Source: Saprospiraceae bacterium (lineage in GTDB: Bacteria; Bacteroidota; Bacteroidia; Chitinophagales; Saprospiraceae). From it: 64,000 nt of DNA. Each line of letters starts with the position of its first letter. Within the stretch, counting starts at the first letter, position 1. The translations under genes were made by a program, and so were the position numbers. Of the stretch, positions 1 through 8,537 are shown in pieces. The notes below the pieces were generated by a model. It was not told the DNA's origin. It did no database searches and worked only from the letters and a program-made list of their open reading frames with translations. The stretch is from contig JANQQI010000130.1 in NCBI GenBank assembly GCA_028285085.1, positions 1-64,000 of the forward strand, in the 5' to 3' direction.

Positions 1-731
1 AAACTCACCTTGTAGCTCGACTTTGTCGCTTGCTTCTGATAACTCGCCAATGCATGAAGCAGGCGATCCAACCCGTGCCAATATTGCCAATTTCCAACGG
101 CAATTAACCGTAATTGTCCCACTTGTGGCTGAGATCGCGCCAAAGGAATATTGGCAGTTGCTACACCATTTCGCAAAGGAATCGTCGGAATGCCCCAAAT
201 GCTATCTTCTTCTCCATAATGGGCAATTCGATCAATGAAATGATGGGCTTCCCGTCGATAATAGCGATCTATGACCAAGCTGAGGCGATGCAACCACCGC
301 TGCGGTTCCGCATCGTATGGAAAAGTATTAATCTCCAGCACAACTTTGCAATGGGTTTGCCGACGCTGCAGCGTGCGCAGCATTTTTACCAGGCCCGGAT
401 CAAAAAATGGATGCCGCAGATAGATTAGATCATAGTCATGCTCGTCTAACCAGTGGGTAACTTGCCTTCCAAATCGGAAAAAATAATACACATAAGTTCG
501 CCAGTGCCGAGGATCCAAGAGCTGAACATCAATCAGACGATTATTACACAACATTCCCCTTTGATCCAGCCAAATATGATCGACCCGAGCGCTCAATTGC
601 TGTAAAGCAGCGAGCTGAGCCAAGCATTTTTTTACGACTCCCTGATTTGCGGGGTCGGCCCGATTAATTCTTTGAACTAATAAAACGCGTGGTGATGAAC
701 TCTTCAATTGCTCCTTGTTTTCTAGTGGCAA
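1..731 (-). CDS. Glycosyltransferase, N-terminal part (3' end outside window)
   Basis: An open frame on the minus strand runs from about 731 off the left edge. It begins RVLLVQRINRADPANQGVVKK and continues with DHIWLDQRGML, DLIYLRHPFFDPGLVKML and LIAVGNWQYWHGLDRLLHAL. The last stretch resembles the start of the second Rossmann domain of GT-B (GT4-like) glycosyltransferases, where the nucleotide-sugar-binding half begins. There is no in-frame ATG at the 5' end, so the TTG at 731 is the best guess and an upstream start cannot be excluded. It is the first gene of a glycan-modification region that continues rightward on mixed strands. The acceptor and donor sugars cannot be inferred. The catalytic C-terminal half is missing, so the family call is moderate. 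Confidence 0.6.
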   Translation of the reverse strand, partial: MPLENKEQLKSSSPRVLLVQRINRADPANQGVVKKCLAQLAALQQLSARVDHIWLDQRGMLCNNRLIDVQLLDPRHWRTYVYYFFRFGRQVTHWLDEHDYDLIYLRHPFFDPGLVKMLRTLQRRQTHCKVVLEINTFPYDAEPQRWLHRLSLVIDRYYRREAHHFIDRIAHYGEEDSIWGIPTIPLRNGVATANIPLARSQPQVGQLRLIAVGNWQYWHGLDRLLHALASYQKQATKSSYKVS

Positions 732-893
732 TCTATTTAAACTTACTACCTTTGAATGTTTTATTAAAGTTTTTAACGCCCTCTTAAATATTCGTTATTA
801 AACGCATTTTATAAATAAAAAGGCAAACCTATAGCGTTAGTCGTCTAAATTTTTCACAAAACTATAACCTCTTTTTTTACTAATTTTCAAATT

Positions 894-1370
894 ATGAAAA
901 GACTGTTAAACATTACTCTGATTGCTGCCCTTACCTTATTCACCGCTCAAGCTACTATGGCCCAACAAACATGGGAATGGGAAGCTTACAAAGTCATGAT
1001 TGATTTACCCGACGATTTTGAAATTGTCAAAAATACAGATAATGAATTTGAAGCTGAAGGCGAGGGGATGGATATTTTTATGTACATTTTCGAAGAAGAC
1101 ATCTCTTTAGCAGAAATGAAAGATGCGACGGTCTTGGTAGCCAGCGAAATGGATTTAGAAGAATATGATGCCGTCGAAAGTATCAGTACCAGAGGCTACG
1201 AAGGCAAATATGTAGCTGGTTATCTAGAAGGTCAAGCCGTTTTACTCGCAGGTTTGATTAACCCTAATAATGTCACCAACTTCTTTGTCGTCATTACCTT
1301 CAATGATGATGACCGAGTTGCGGAAGATGATGCCTTTAGAATTTTGCGAAGTATCCGCAAGAGCAACTAA
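894..1370 (+). CDS. Secreted hypothetical protein
   Basis: A 158-residue protein with a classic signal peptide (MKRLLNITLIAALTLFTAQA, cleavage likely near residue 23 before QQTWEW). The mature part is acidic (EFEAEGEGMDIFMYIFEED) and probably a small alpha/beta domain. It ends in AEDDAFRILRSIRKSN, a tail seen in several short Bacteroidota exported proteins. No catalytic motif is visible and I do not recognise the family. It stands alone between the divergent glycosyltransferase and the convergent TonB receptor, and shares a hairpin terminator with the receptor. Its location is periplasmic or extracellular; it has no lipobox and no T9SS sorting domain. Confidence 0.7.
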   Translation: MKRLLNITLIAALTLFTAQATMAQQTWEWEAYKVMIDLPDDFEIVKNTDNEFEAEGEGMDIFMYIFEEDISLAEMKDATVLVASEMDLEEYDAVESISTRGYEGKYVAGYLEGQAVLLAGLINPNNVTNFFVVITFNDDDRVAEDDAFRILRSIRKSN

Positions 1371-1397
1371 TGCCATATAAGCGACTGCTGTAAAAAA

Positions 1398-1423
1398 GGA
1401 GCGAAGAACGTAATCTTCGCTCC
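1398..1423. terminator. Bidirectional intrinsic terminator
   Basis: GGAGCGAAGA (1398-1407) pairs perfectly with TCTTCGCTCC (1414-1423) around a 6-base loop. The stem is followed by TTT on the plus strand and preceded by AAAAAA, which becomes a U-run on the minus strand. It lies between the converging stops of the secreted protein (1370) and the TonB receptor (1432), so it can serve both. Confidence 0.8.
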
Positions 1424-1431
1424 TTTCTGCA

Positions 1432-3684
1432 TTATGATCCAAAATGATACTGGATGCTTCCTTTGATAAATAGCGGTACTCCCGGTGTAAAGTGTATTTC
1501 CTCTACCGGCTCTGATTCATCTTGCAGACGAGACTCCGTAGCAAACTGCGCTTCATTCCAATCTTGGTCCAATAGATTTTCGACACTCAATCCAATAGTG
1601 ATATCTTTATAACGATAGCTCACGTTTGCATCCAGAATAAAGAAACCTTCCGCAACGATACTATTGTCCTCATTGGCCGGGCGATCTTTGAGGTAGCGAT
1701 AGCGTAGGCCGGCGCTGAACCCGGAAGGATGTTTAAACGCTAGTCCGCCCGTAGCGGTCAAATCCGGGGCCAGAGGAATGAAGTTATTATCTTCTTCCTC
1801 CTCAATCGCACGAGCGTAGGTATAATTAACATCCGCATCAAAAAAGAGTGACTTGGTCAGCTGCCAGCGCACACCAAGATCAACCCCTTGCCGACGGGTT
1901 TTGCCACTGGGCTCGACGATACCCGCATCACCGACGTAGACAAATTCCTGTTCCAAAAATAAATACCAAAGCGCTGCATTGATCCAAAGTCGAGGTCGGG
2001 GCTTCCAGACTGTCCCCAAATCAACGCCATAGGCGCGGGGTAATATCTGCCGGCCATCTTGCGGCACGACTACGCGAGTATCATTCCCGTGAAAGCCCAT
2101 TCCTGATTTCAAAAATAGCTGCAGATTACGACCTGTCGCATGCGTAATCGTCAACTTTGGGGAAACAATACCTGCCGTCACCGCCGATCGCTCAAAACTA
2201 TTGGCTAATTGATCTACATAATTGTATTTAAATCCATCAAAGCGAAGAGCAGGTTGAAAGCGCCAACGCCCCACCTCCAGCGCCGCATCAATGAAGCCAT
2301 AGACATTGGTTTCATCGATATCACCCAACGCCAACTGCTCCAGCGTGAGCTTGCGATTTTTAGAACGTGATAATTCATTACCCTGAATACGATCATGACG
2401 TAGTCCTACTCCTACTTGCCATTCTAAATTCCCAAAAGATAATGCTTCGTTCTGGATTAGTTTTGTTTCCACCCCATAGATGTCCCGTGTCTCTTTTTGG
2501 CGAATTTGGTCTCCATTTTCGGGATCCTCCAAGAAAAAGGTGAAGTTAGAATAGAGCTCAAAATCGTAGCGACTGTAATACGCTCGGGTTTTCACAAATC
2601 GATTACGGTTTAACACTTTGGTGTAATCCAAGGCAACATTCGTTCGGCCGGTAAATCCCCCCTCAGTATCATCGACACTACCAAAGCGAGTAATTGTGCC
2701 CGCATCTACCAATCGTTGAGGAATTTGCCCCGAGGCATCCCATTGGCTTTCAAAATGTGAAAGTAAAACAGACAAGCGGTCTCCCTCATCTGATTGATAA
2801 GTATACTTGCCCATTAGATTGATTCGATAAAAATTCTGAGGCGACTCTACGGGGCCATCCGTCAGCAAATACTCGGTAGCGATATAAGCATTGTGTTGAT
2901 CCGAGGACCAGACATCCCAGAGGCCAAACAAGCGAGCGGTGTTAAATTCTCCTGCTTCCAATCCCACGCGACTTCCGGCGAGTCGATCTTTCGTGCGAAA
3001 AGCGACATAACCCGCAGTATTAAAATTACCCTGATCGGCATAGTAGGGTCCTTTGCCAAAATCAATAGTTTCAATCGTCTCCGGAATCAAAAAGTGTAAA
3101 TCGGCGTAGCCCTGCCCGTGCGCGTGCGAAACCATATTGACGGGCAGGCCATCCACGGAAATCGTAATGTCCGTACCGTGGTCAATATCAAACCCACGTA
3201 GGAAGATTTGTTCGGCCTTGCCGCCACCAGCATGTTGGCCAATAATCAGGCCTGGTACACGACGCAGAATTTCCTGAGAAGAATTAACCGGGTTGGTTTG
3301 CAAGTCAATAGCGGTGACTTGACTGACGGCCTGACGCTGATTGGAGACACTGACTTGTTCCAAATCAAAGGCCGTCTCTACCATCATCAGGGATAATTCT
3401 TCTTCAAAATCAGCAGCCGTTAAAGTACGTTGGATGGTTTCATAACCTAAAAAACTGACGTACAGTGTATCCCCGGCTTGTAAACCACGAAACTCAAAGT
3501 ATCCTTGCTCGTCGCTGTGGCAATGTGCATCACTTCCCGATGAGTACAGATAGGCATTCGAAATAGGTAGGCGGCTCTGATCTATAATCCGCCCCAGCAG
3601 CGAATGGCTGTATCCATAAGGATTTAGAAAAAAGAAAAATAGGAAGTATAAAAGGTATTTCATTTTAAACCATTTAAATCTCAT
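1432..3684 (-). CDS. TonB-dependent receptor with N-terminal carboxypeptidase-like domain
   Basis: A 750-residue outer-membrane active-transport protein. A signal peptide (MKYLLYFLFFFFLNPYGYS; the ATG at residue 8 is an equally good start) is followed by a CarboxypepD_reg-like domain at about 27-110 (GRIIDQSRLPISNAYLYSSG), a plug at about 115-225 (ILRRVPGLIIGQHAGGGKAE, IFLRGFDIDHGTDITISVDG) and a beta-barrel to the C-terminus, ending near YHFGS. The domain order and length are normal for Bacteroidota receptors. No SusD partner lies next to it. Instead it is last in a minus-strand series after a MerC-family protein and a His-rich small protein, which suggests uptake of a metal or metal chelate, possibly zinc. 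The substrate is inferred from neighbours only. Confidence 0.9.
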   Translation of the reverse strand: MRFKWFKMKYLLYFLFFFFLNPYGYSHSLLGRIIDQSRLPISNAYLYSSGSDAHCHSDEQGYFEFRGLQAGDTLYVSFLGYETIQRTLTAADFEEELSLMMVETAFDLEQVSVSNQRQAVSQVTAIDLQTNPVNSSQEILRRVPGLIIGQHAGGGKAEQIFLRGFDIDHGTDITISVDGLPVNMVSHAHGQGYADLHFLIPETIETIDFGKGPYYADQGNFNTAGYVAFRTKDRLAGSRVGLEAGEFNTARLFGLWDVWSSDQHNAYIATEYLLTDGPVESPQNFYRINLMGKYTYQSDEGDRLSVLLSHFESQWDASGQIPQRLVDAGTITRFGSVDDTEGGFTGRTNVALDYTKVLNRNRFVKTRAYYSRYDFELYSNFTFFLEDPENGDQIRQKETRDIYGVETKLIQNEALSFGNLEWQVGVGLRHDRIQGNELSRSKNRKLTLEQLALGDIDETNVYGFIDAALEVGRWRFQPALRFDGFKYNYVDQLANSFERSAVTAGIVSPKLTITHATGRNLQLFLKSGMGFHGNDTRVVVPQDGRQILPRAYGVDLGTVWKPRPRLWINAALWYLFLEQEFVYVGDAGIVEPSGKTRRQGVDLGVRWQLTKSLFFDADVNYTYARAIEEEEDNNFIPLAPDLTATGGLAFKHPSGFSAGLRYRYLKDRPANEDNSIVAEGFFILDANVSYRYKDITIGLSVENLLDQDWNEAQFATESRLQDESEPVEEIHFTPGVPLFIKGSIQYHFGS

Positions 3685-3803
3685 TTAGAATTGATGTCCA
3701 CACATTTTAGACATCGGTCATACCTCTACAGATAAGCAGCACCAGCTGATACCGGCGATACCATCGTAGATGTGATCCAATTTTGTTGAAAGTACCGGAT
3801 ATT

Positions 3804-4229
3804 TTATCCAGTGATAGAAATGTCGGTAAAAGTCAACTTGGGAGGGGGACCTCGATGTTCCAAATATCGATCACTAGGATAATTGGGTAAATCAAAAACA
3901 TCAAGATGTAGATTCAGTAGGTCTATACTACAAATTTGGGAAGGACTAAGAAGAGCAAAAGACGGAGAAAGATCATCCGAAGGTAAAATTGGAAGTGCCG
4001 ATGGTCCGTGATGCTGCTCAATAATCATCGAATCCAAAATTGAGTGGGTGTGTCCCTGTTCCGATAGTTGATGGTCAAGATGATGATGGTGCGTATGGTG
4101 ATCAAAAAGATGGACCATAGCGTGTAGTATCTCTGTAAGTGTCGATCCACTCCCATTTAAGCCTAATGCACTAACGGATAAGACCAGCCAAAGGAAAAAA
4201 GGGTAATATTTCTTCTGTTGCTTTTGCAC
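3804..4229 (-). CDS. Small histidine-rich exported protein
   Basis: A 141-residue protein from a GTG start, with a hydrophobic N-terminal segment (about residues 10-28). A run very rich in histidine follows (MVHLFDHHTHHHHLDHQ, then GHTHS and EQHHG), and the C-terminus carries a HRGPPP stretch. The histidine cluster suggests metal binding, most simply Zn, Cu or Ni chelation in the periplasm. Short His-rich proteins with a PP-containing tail commonly precede TonB receptors in Bacteroidota; that comparison is from memory. It lies 106 bases after the MerC-like gene and 120 bases before the receptor on the same strand. No enzymatic motif is seen. It probably hands metal to or from the receptor, which is an inference. 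Confidence 0.7.
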   Translation of the reverse strand: MQKQQKKYYPFFLWLVLSVSALGLNGSGSTLTEILHAMVHLFDHHTHHHHLDHQLSEQGHTHSILDSMIIEQHHGPSALPILPSDDLSPSFALLSPSQICSIDLLNLHLDVFDLPNYPSDRYLEHRGPPPKLTFTDISITG

Positions 4230-4335
4230 GCTATTAATTTAGAATAAAAAACCAGTTTAATTGATCCTAAACTGAATTCTATTCTCAATTACGAAATAAT
4301 ATTCCCGTGTGGATGTTTTTTTATTAACAACTTGA

Positions 4336-4734
4336 TCAGACCTCAGGTTTCGTATGTTTTAGCAAGGACCAATTTGCGTAATGAGCGTAGGCAATGGCAA
4401 AGCCTCCCGCCCCCATTAAAATGGGTTCGAGTGCTTCCCAGGGCATGATTCTACTCATGGCAATGGTCAAGAAGCCAAGGCCGGCAAAAATCAGAGGTTG
4501 AAAACGATAATGGCTACGATAACTTCTGAACAGTGAAATAGCTGCAATTAGTAAAGCTGTCAGAATCAAAACACCTTCCACCCATGGGTTTTCCAACCAT
4601 CTCAATCCACTCAAAAAACTTAGAGAGAGTACAAAAGGCATTAAAATGCAGTGTACCGCACATAAAGAGGATGCGGAGAACCCCAAAAAATCTAAATGCC
4701 AACCGATTAATGAGGAGGCTGTGTCTTTTTTCAT
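4336..4734 (-). CDS. MerC domain inner-membrane protein
   Basis: A 132-residue protein with four likely transmembrane segments. The first contains the paired-cysteine motif SASSLCAVHCILMP (cysteines about residues 24 and 28), the signature of the MerC family. MerC proteins move Hg(II) in mercury operons, but Bacteroidota homologues usually occur without mer genes and near zinc-responsive loci. No merA or merR is present here, so mercury resistance is unlikely. A 15-base palindrome sits 32-46 bases upstream of the ATG and suggests control by a Fur/Zur-type repressor. It is the first gene of a minus-strand series with the His-rich protein and TonB receptor, so a role in metal transport is more plausible than detoxification. 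Confidence 0.8.
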   Translation of the reverse strand: MKKDTASSLIGWHLDFLGFSASSLCAVHCILMPFVLSLSFLSGLRWLENPWVEGVLILTALLIAAISLFRSYRSHYRFQPLIFAGLGFLTIAMSRIMPWEALEPILMGAGGFAIAYAHYANWSLLKHTKPEV

Positions 4735-4765
4735 GCTGCCAAGATAGTAAACATAAATTTATTAA

Positions 4766-4780
4766 TGCAACGATGTTGCA
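4766..4780. promoter_or_regulatory. Palindromic operator, candidate Zur/Fur-family site
   Basis: TGCAACGATGTTGCA is a 6-3-6 perfect inverted repeat just upstream of the MerC-like gene. It overlaps where a minus-33 element would lie relative to a TATGTTTA minus-7-like box (4748-4755, minus strand). The position suits repression. The regulator is not encoded in this window. Confidence 0.5.
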
Positions 4781-4896
4781 AAAACAATTTTAGGACAGAA
4801 CGTTACATTCTACCCTTTTAATTCGTTTACTACACAACAAGTGACTCGATAGTACCAATAATATTCCCTTTTTTGGATTCAAAAAAAACTAGCTAA

Positions 4897-5922
4897 GTGA
4901 AAAACTGGAACCTTTACCCTATTTTCCTCTTCCTTACGTTGACCTTCTTTAATTCTTGCCGAGATGCTGAGGATGATATTCCAGAACCAGTTCCAACACC
5001 CCCGGCTTTAGCCATTAGCTCGAACGTTGAAGAGGTCACTTTCCATACTACTGATATCTCCCTATTCTGGCAAGTCTACGACGCACAAGCACCAAATTTC
5101 AGTAATGCCGCCTTCGTCGATAATTATTTTCTGAAAGGCAGTGATGAGTTAGAAGCACTCTACCAATTAAAGCAAAACAGCTTTTCAAAAATGGGTAATC
5201 TACTCCGTGCAACTGCAACACATGACTACTATGCTTCGATCAGAAAAAACACCCTTCAGATTGCTCAAGAAACGCCTGCTCTTCGAGCTGCTCTTAATCA
5301 ACTTAAATATCTATACCCCAAAGCCGTTTTCTCGGATGTCACCTTTACCATTGGTGCGCTTAGTGCCGGTGGAAAAATCCTCAGCGATGGCCAAATCATC
5401 ATTGGTAGCGAATTCTTTAGCCGAGCGGAAAATTCACCAACTAAAAATCTAAACAACTGGCACCAGCAGGTCATTCGAGATAAAGCCTACCTCCACGCTG
5501 TAGTCATCCACGAACTCATCCATGTCAATCAATACCATTCGGCATTAGAAAATAATGTGCCTTTTACCCAGGGCGCCAGTTTGCTTAAAATGGCACTTTT
5601 GGAAGGCGGAGCGGATTTCCTGACGGATCTGATTTTAGGCGTTTATCATAATGATCATCTACCAGCCTATGCCGATCCAATTGAGGCAGAGCTATGGGCA
5701 GCGTTCAAAGCAGAGATGCATGGCCAAGATTATAGCAACTGGTTATTCAATGGTAGCCAATCGGGGGATCAACCCGCCGATTTGGGATATTATATAGGGT
5801 ATAAAATCGCGGCTCACTATTTCGAACAAAGCCTGGATAAGAGCGCCGTCATCCGGCAAATCATTGAGCTACATGATCCTGAAGCTTTTCTGGCAGCCAG
5901 TGGCTATGCCGACCAATTTTAA
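4897..5922 (+). CDS. Lipoprotein, putative zinc metallopeptidase (GldB/DUF2268-like)
   Basis: A 341-residue protein from a GTG start, with a lipoprotein signal peptide and lipobox FFNSC (Cys about residue 21). A zinc-protease-type HELIH motif is at residues 205-209, followed by EGGAD with Glu236 in the place of a third zinc ligand. This arrangement is found in DUF2268 and GldB-like lipoproteins of Bacteroidota. Family members often act in the periplasm or at the outer membrane, and some GldB members have lost activity. Here both His and Glu of HExxH are present, so catalysis is possible. It converges on the deacetylase gene with the two stop codons overlapping by 3 bases. Whether it has a gliding-related role cannot be told from the sequence. 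Confidence 0.7.
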   Translation: MKNWNLYPIFLFLTLTFFNSCRDAEDDIPEPVPTPPALAISSNVEEVTFHTTDISLFWQVYDAQAPNFSNAAFVDNYFLKGSDELEALYQLKQNSFSKMGNLLRATATHDYYASIRKNTLQIAQETPALRAALNQLKYLYPKAVFSDVTFTIGALSAGGKILSDGQIIIGSEFFSRAENSPTKNLNNWHQQVIRDKAYLHAVVIHELIHVNQYHSALENNVPFTQGASLLKMALLEGGADFLTDLILGVYHNDHLPAYADPIEAELWAAFKAEMHGQDYSNWLFNGSQSGDQPADLGYYIGYKIAAHYFEQSLDKSAVIRQIIELHDPEAFLAASGYADQF

Positions 5923-7262
5923 GCCCAAAGAGCATCAAAATATTCCCGCAGTGGAATATCATGCAGCCAAGCATCGTAGAAGCGCGTATTGTGAAAATTG
6001 AAAGTGATTTGCGTCAAGTGAGAGTTGTCCTTTAAAAACTGATCCCAGGCTGTACGAAAAGCGGCAGGTTGATAATTCACTGCTCTGAGCAACGCACTAT
6101 CCATCCACACCAGCGGCACCTCGGTAAAAGCAAAGGGCCGCTCGCGCTCAAAGTTATACAGCTGATAACCAAAGCCCGTCCCGCACCGAAAACCAATTCG
6201 ATCTGTAAAGCCCAGACTCGAATCCGTCTCAAAGCCCAGATTTTCCAAAATTCGTGGCGTCTCTGGCCAGGAAAAATGCAGATAGTGTTGGCGAGTTGCA
6301 CGAACAGGTGTACCCACCAACTGCTCAAAGCGATGCTTCTCTGCTTCCATCGTTGTCTGATCTTGCCAAGTCGCATAACTAGGATGTAAGCCCATCGTAT
6401 AGCCTCGTTCTCGACCCCATTTCAGAGCACGTTGTACAACTGGGCTAGCGAAGTCAAAAGGCGAATCGTATTTGGTTTGACCTCCTACCAACCAGTAAAT
6501 GCTCCGCTGCCTATCTTGCTGCTCACGCAGCATCCAATCAAAGATATCGTAAGGGTTTTCACCTCTTACACTGGCCCAGATACGCGAAATAGCGCCGAGC
6601 GACTGCCCTCGCCAAAGAACACCTAACGTCGCTCGAGATTTTTGAAGCAAACTAGGCTGTAAAGTAACGGCATCAATATCGTGTGAGATGTGGTATTGCG
6701 TGCGTGACGGTGAAAGTGTAAGACCAAAGGAACAACCTAAGCAATACACTAAATGATCAATAACCGGCATTTGGCTAAGGTCATGCCTAACTAAGAATTG
6801 GGCATCAGGCGGATGCGCACCCCAGCTATTCTTCTGATGCGCCGGACATAAATATTCTTCTAATCGGCTGATATGAAAAAAGATCATTTCGATCCAATCC
6901 ATAGTATAGTGGTGATCCTGAAAAAACGGTTGCCCACTTTTACGTTCTCGTTCCACACTATAAAGGGTGTAACTATCAAATGAATAAGAGTTGGGACAAA
7001 TCGAAATGGTATCATTGAAGTTTTCCTGAAAAATCAGTTGCTGAGCAGGGACAAAAACAGTGTCTGCTTTTGCTGTCGGGCCATAATATATCCGGAGGTC
7101 AGTTGCGCTGGACGATGCTGTAGTGAAGACTATCTGGTCGATCAGTAAAGGATGACTTTCCAAGAACCGCAATACGTAATCGATCCGTGCTGCAAAAGCA
7201 GGCAGATCATGTTCAAAGACAATTTTTTTTGCTGCGCTTCCCAAAGCATTTTGGTTATTCAA
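5919..7262 (-). CDS. Polysaccharide deacetylase family protein
   Basis: A 447-residue protein with an N-terminal alpha/beta region (about 1-180, DUF7033-like) and a C-terminal NodB-type barrel. The metal-binding motif is ISHDID (His194, Asp195). GLHPSY (His293) matches the second histidine motif, and FNFHNT near the end may correspond to the last catalytic region. Proteins of this build occur in Bacteroidota capsule and exopolysaccharide loci and are thought to de-N-acetylate glycans. The frame opens with TTG and has no ATG before residue 121, so the start is uncertain. It lies in a group of glycosyltransferases, which supports a role in surface glycan modification. The next minus-strand gene begins 122 bases upstream. 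Confidence 0.8.
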   Translation of the reverse strand: MNNQNALGSAAKKIVFEHDLPAFAARIDYVLRFLESHPLLIDQIVFTTASSSATDLRIYYGPTAKADTVFVPAQQLIFQENFNDTISICPNSYSFDSYTLYSVERERKSGQPFFQDHHYTMDWIEMIFFHISRLEEYLCPAHQKNSWGAHPPDAQFLVRHDLSQMPVIDHLVYCLGCSFGLTLSPSRTQYHISHDIDAVTLQPSLLQKSRATLGVLWRGQSLGAISRIWASVRGENPYDIFDWMLREQQDRQRSIYWLVGGQTKYDSPFDFASPVVQRALKWGRERGYTMGLHPSYATWQDQTTMEAEKHRFEQLVGTPVRATRQHYLHFSWPETPRILENLGFETDSSLGFTDRIGFRCGTGFGYQLYNFERERPFAFTEVPLVWMDSALLRAVNYQPAAFRTAWDQFLKDNSHLTQITFNFHNTRFYDAWLHDIPLREYFDALWA

Positions 7263-7383
7263 ACGATAGGTATCAAAGATAGGGGAAGTAAGGTATTTTT
7301 GAAATGATTATTAGAATCAGAATAGCGTAGAAACACATCCGTTTTCATTTTAAAAATAGAAGAGATTCGTTTTACAAAATTAT

Positions 7384-8502
7384 TTAGCTTGACCACAACT
7401 CCATCAGGGTTGTTCTTAATTTTTCCATTGAATAGTCGATAAAAGATGTTTTGAAAGGTTGTTTATTTTCCACCCATTTTTCCAACAAAGTAGTTAATGC
7501 CAACAAGTCGCTATAGCGTATAGTGCCTTCTACCCCTGGCCAAAAATCCGGTAGCACTGCTGGAATACCCCATCGCAGATGATCACTGATACCGCCACTT
7601 GTCTTGGAATAGCCGATACGCTCTCGATAGATATGAAATTGCGTTTCGGGGAGTAGAGGCAGCAATAGTAAGTGGGTTTGTCGCAAATACTGCTCGTAGG
7701 TTTTTTGGGGAACGTAATCTGAAAAAGTCACGACTTCTAAATTTGGACGATCCAAGTATTGGAACTTCCGGAGAATCGCTTGCCCGGCACCGCCCTTCGG
7801 CCGGCCCAAGAGTACTAAACGCGTCGGTCGGGCCAAAGCCAACTGGCTAAGGACCCGATACACCAGCTCATAATCCCGGCCTTGTGAATGAACTGTACCC
7901 GGGATCGTGATGGTAAAAGGCTCACTTAATGGTTTCGGCACCTCTCCCCTGCCCTCGTAATACGCAAAAGGCAAGGCAAAGGCTCGATCCGCAGGACAAC
8001 CTAGTTGGCGAATGGCATAATCTCGAATAATGTTGGAAGGGAAAATAAAGGCCTGACACATTTGTCGTAATGCCTGTTTGTGTTCTGTATGTCGTTGTAG
8101 CTTCATTTTGAGCCAACGCAATCGATCTGCCAGCGAAGCTCGAAACCACAAGAAACGATCCGGCGCAAAGAAGGTATGTGCGTTGTGGATCACGACCGAG
8201 CAAGGATACTGGCGCGCCAAACGTGCAAAAGCACCATAATCAGCGAACACAGTAATGATCAACAAATGGTCGCAGGCGGCCAACGCGGCTTGTTCGCGCT
8301 GAAAAAAATGCTTAGCGGACTCTTCTTTTCTCGGAAAATACCAATCAAGCGCTACTTTTGGCAAGCGTTCTCCCAGAAAAGCAATCATTTTTTTGTGGCA
8401 AAAAAGCTTAATATTGCAAGGGCTATCCAGCAAAAGCTCCGCAAAATGGCGGAATACTTCGTGGTGAGTCCCTAGTTCAATAATGCCAATCGTTTTTTTC
8501 AC
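7384..8502 (-). CDS. Glycosyltransferase (GT-B fold)
   Basis: I start this protein (372 residues) at the GTG that gives MKKTIGIIELGTHHEVFRHF, because this places the first beta-strand and nucleotide loop at the N-terminus as in other GT-B enzymes. The frame also stays open to a TTG at 8535, only 2 bases from the divergent gene. The second domain begins near FTITIPGTVHSQGRDYELV, followed by TRLVLLGRPKGG. TSGGISDHLRWGIPAVLP near the end matches the donor-binding loop region of GT4/GT1-like enzymes. The sugar specificity is unknown. It is transcribed away from a GT2 enzyme and sits between a deacetylase and a flippase, in a surface-glycan region. Confidence 0.75.
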   Translation of the reverse strand: MKKTIGIIELGTHHEVFRHFAELLLDSPCNIKLFCHKKMIAFLGERLPKVALDWYFPRKEESAKHFFQREQAALAACDHLLIITVFADYGAFARLARQYPCSVVIHNAHTFFAPDRFLWFRASLADRLRWLKMKLQRHTEHKQALRQMCQAFIFPSNIIRDYAIRQLGCPADRAFALPFAYYEGRGEVPKPLSEPFTITIPGTVHSQGRDYELVYRVLSQLALARPTRLVLLGRPKGGAGQAILRKFQYLDRPNLEVVTFSDYVPQKTYEQYLRQTHLLLLPLLPETQFHIYRERIGYSKTSGGISDHLRWGIPAVLPDFWPGVEGTIRYSDLLALTTLLEKWVENKQPFKTSFIDYSMEKLRTTLMELWSS

Positions 8503-8537
8503 ACGGCTAAAGATAATACGCCCAGCGCGAAGCAAAG

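Noticed and set aside
3685-3803. Possible cobalamin riboswitch in front of the TonB receptor gene.
   Set aside because: The gap is only about 120 bases and I could not find the B12-box or the paired stems expected; the neighbours suggest a metal instead.
8503-8535. TTG at 8535 as start of the minus-strand glycosyltransferase.
   Set aside because: It would leave 2 bases between divergent starts; the GTG at 8502 gives the expected beginning of a GT-B domain.
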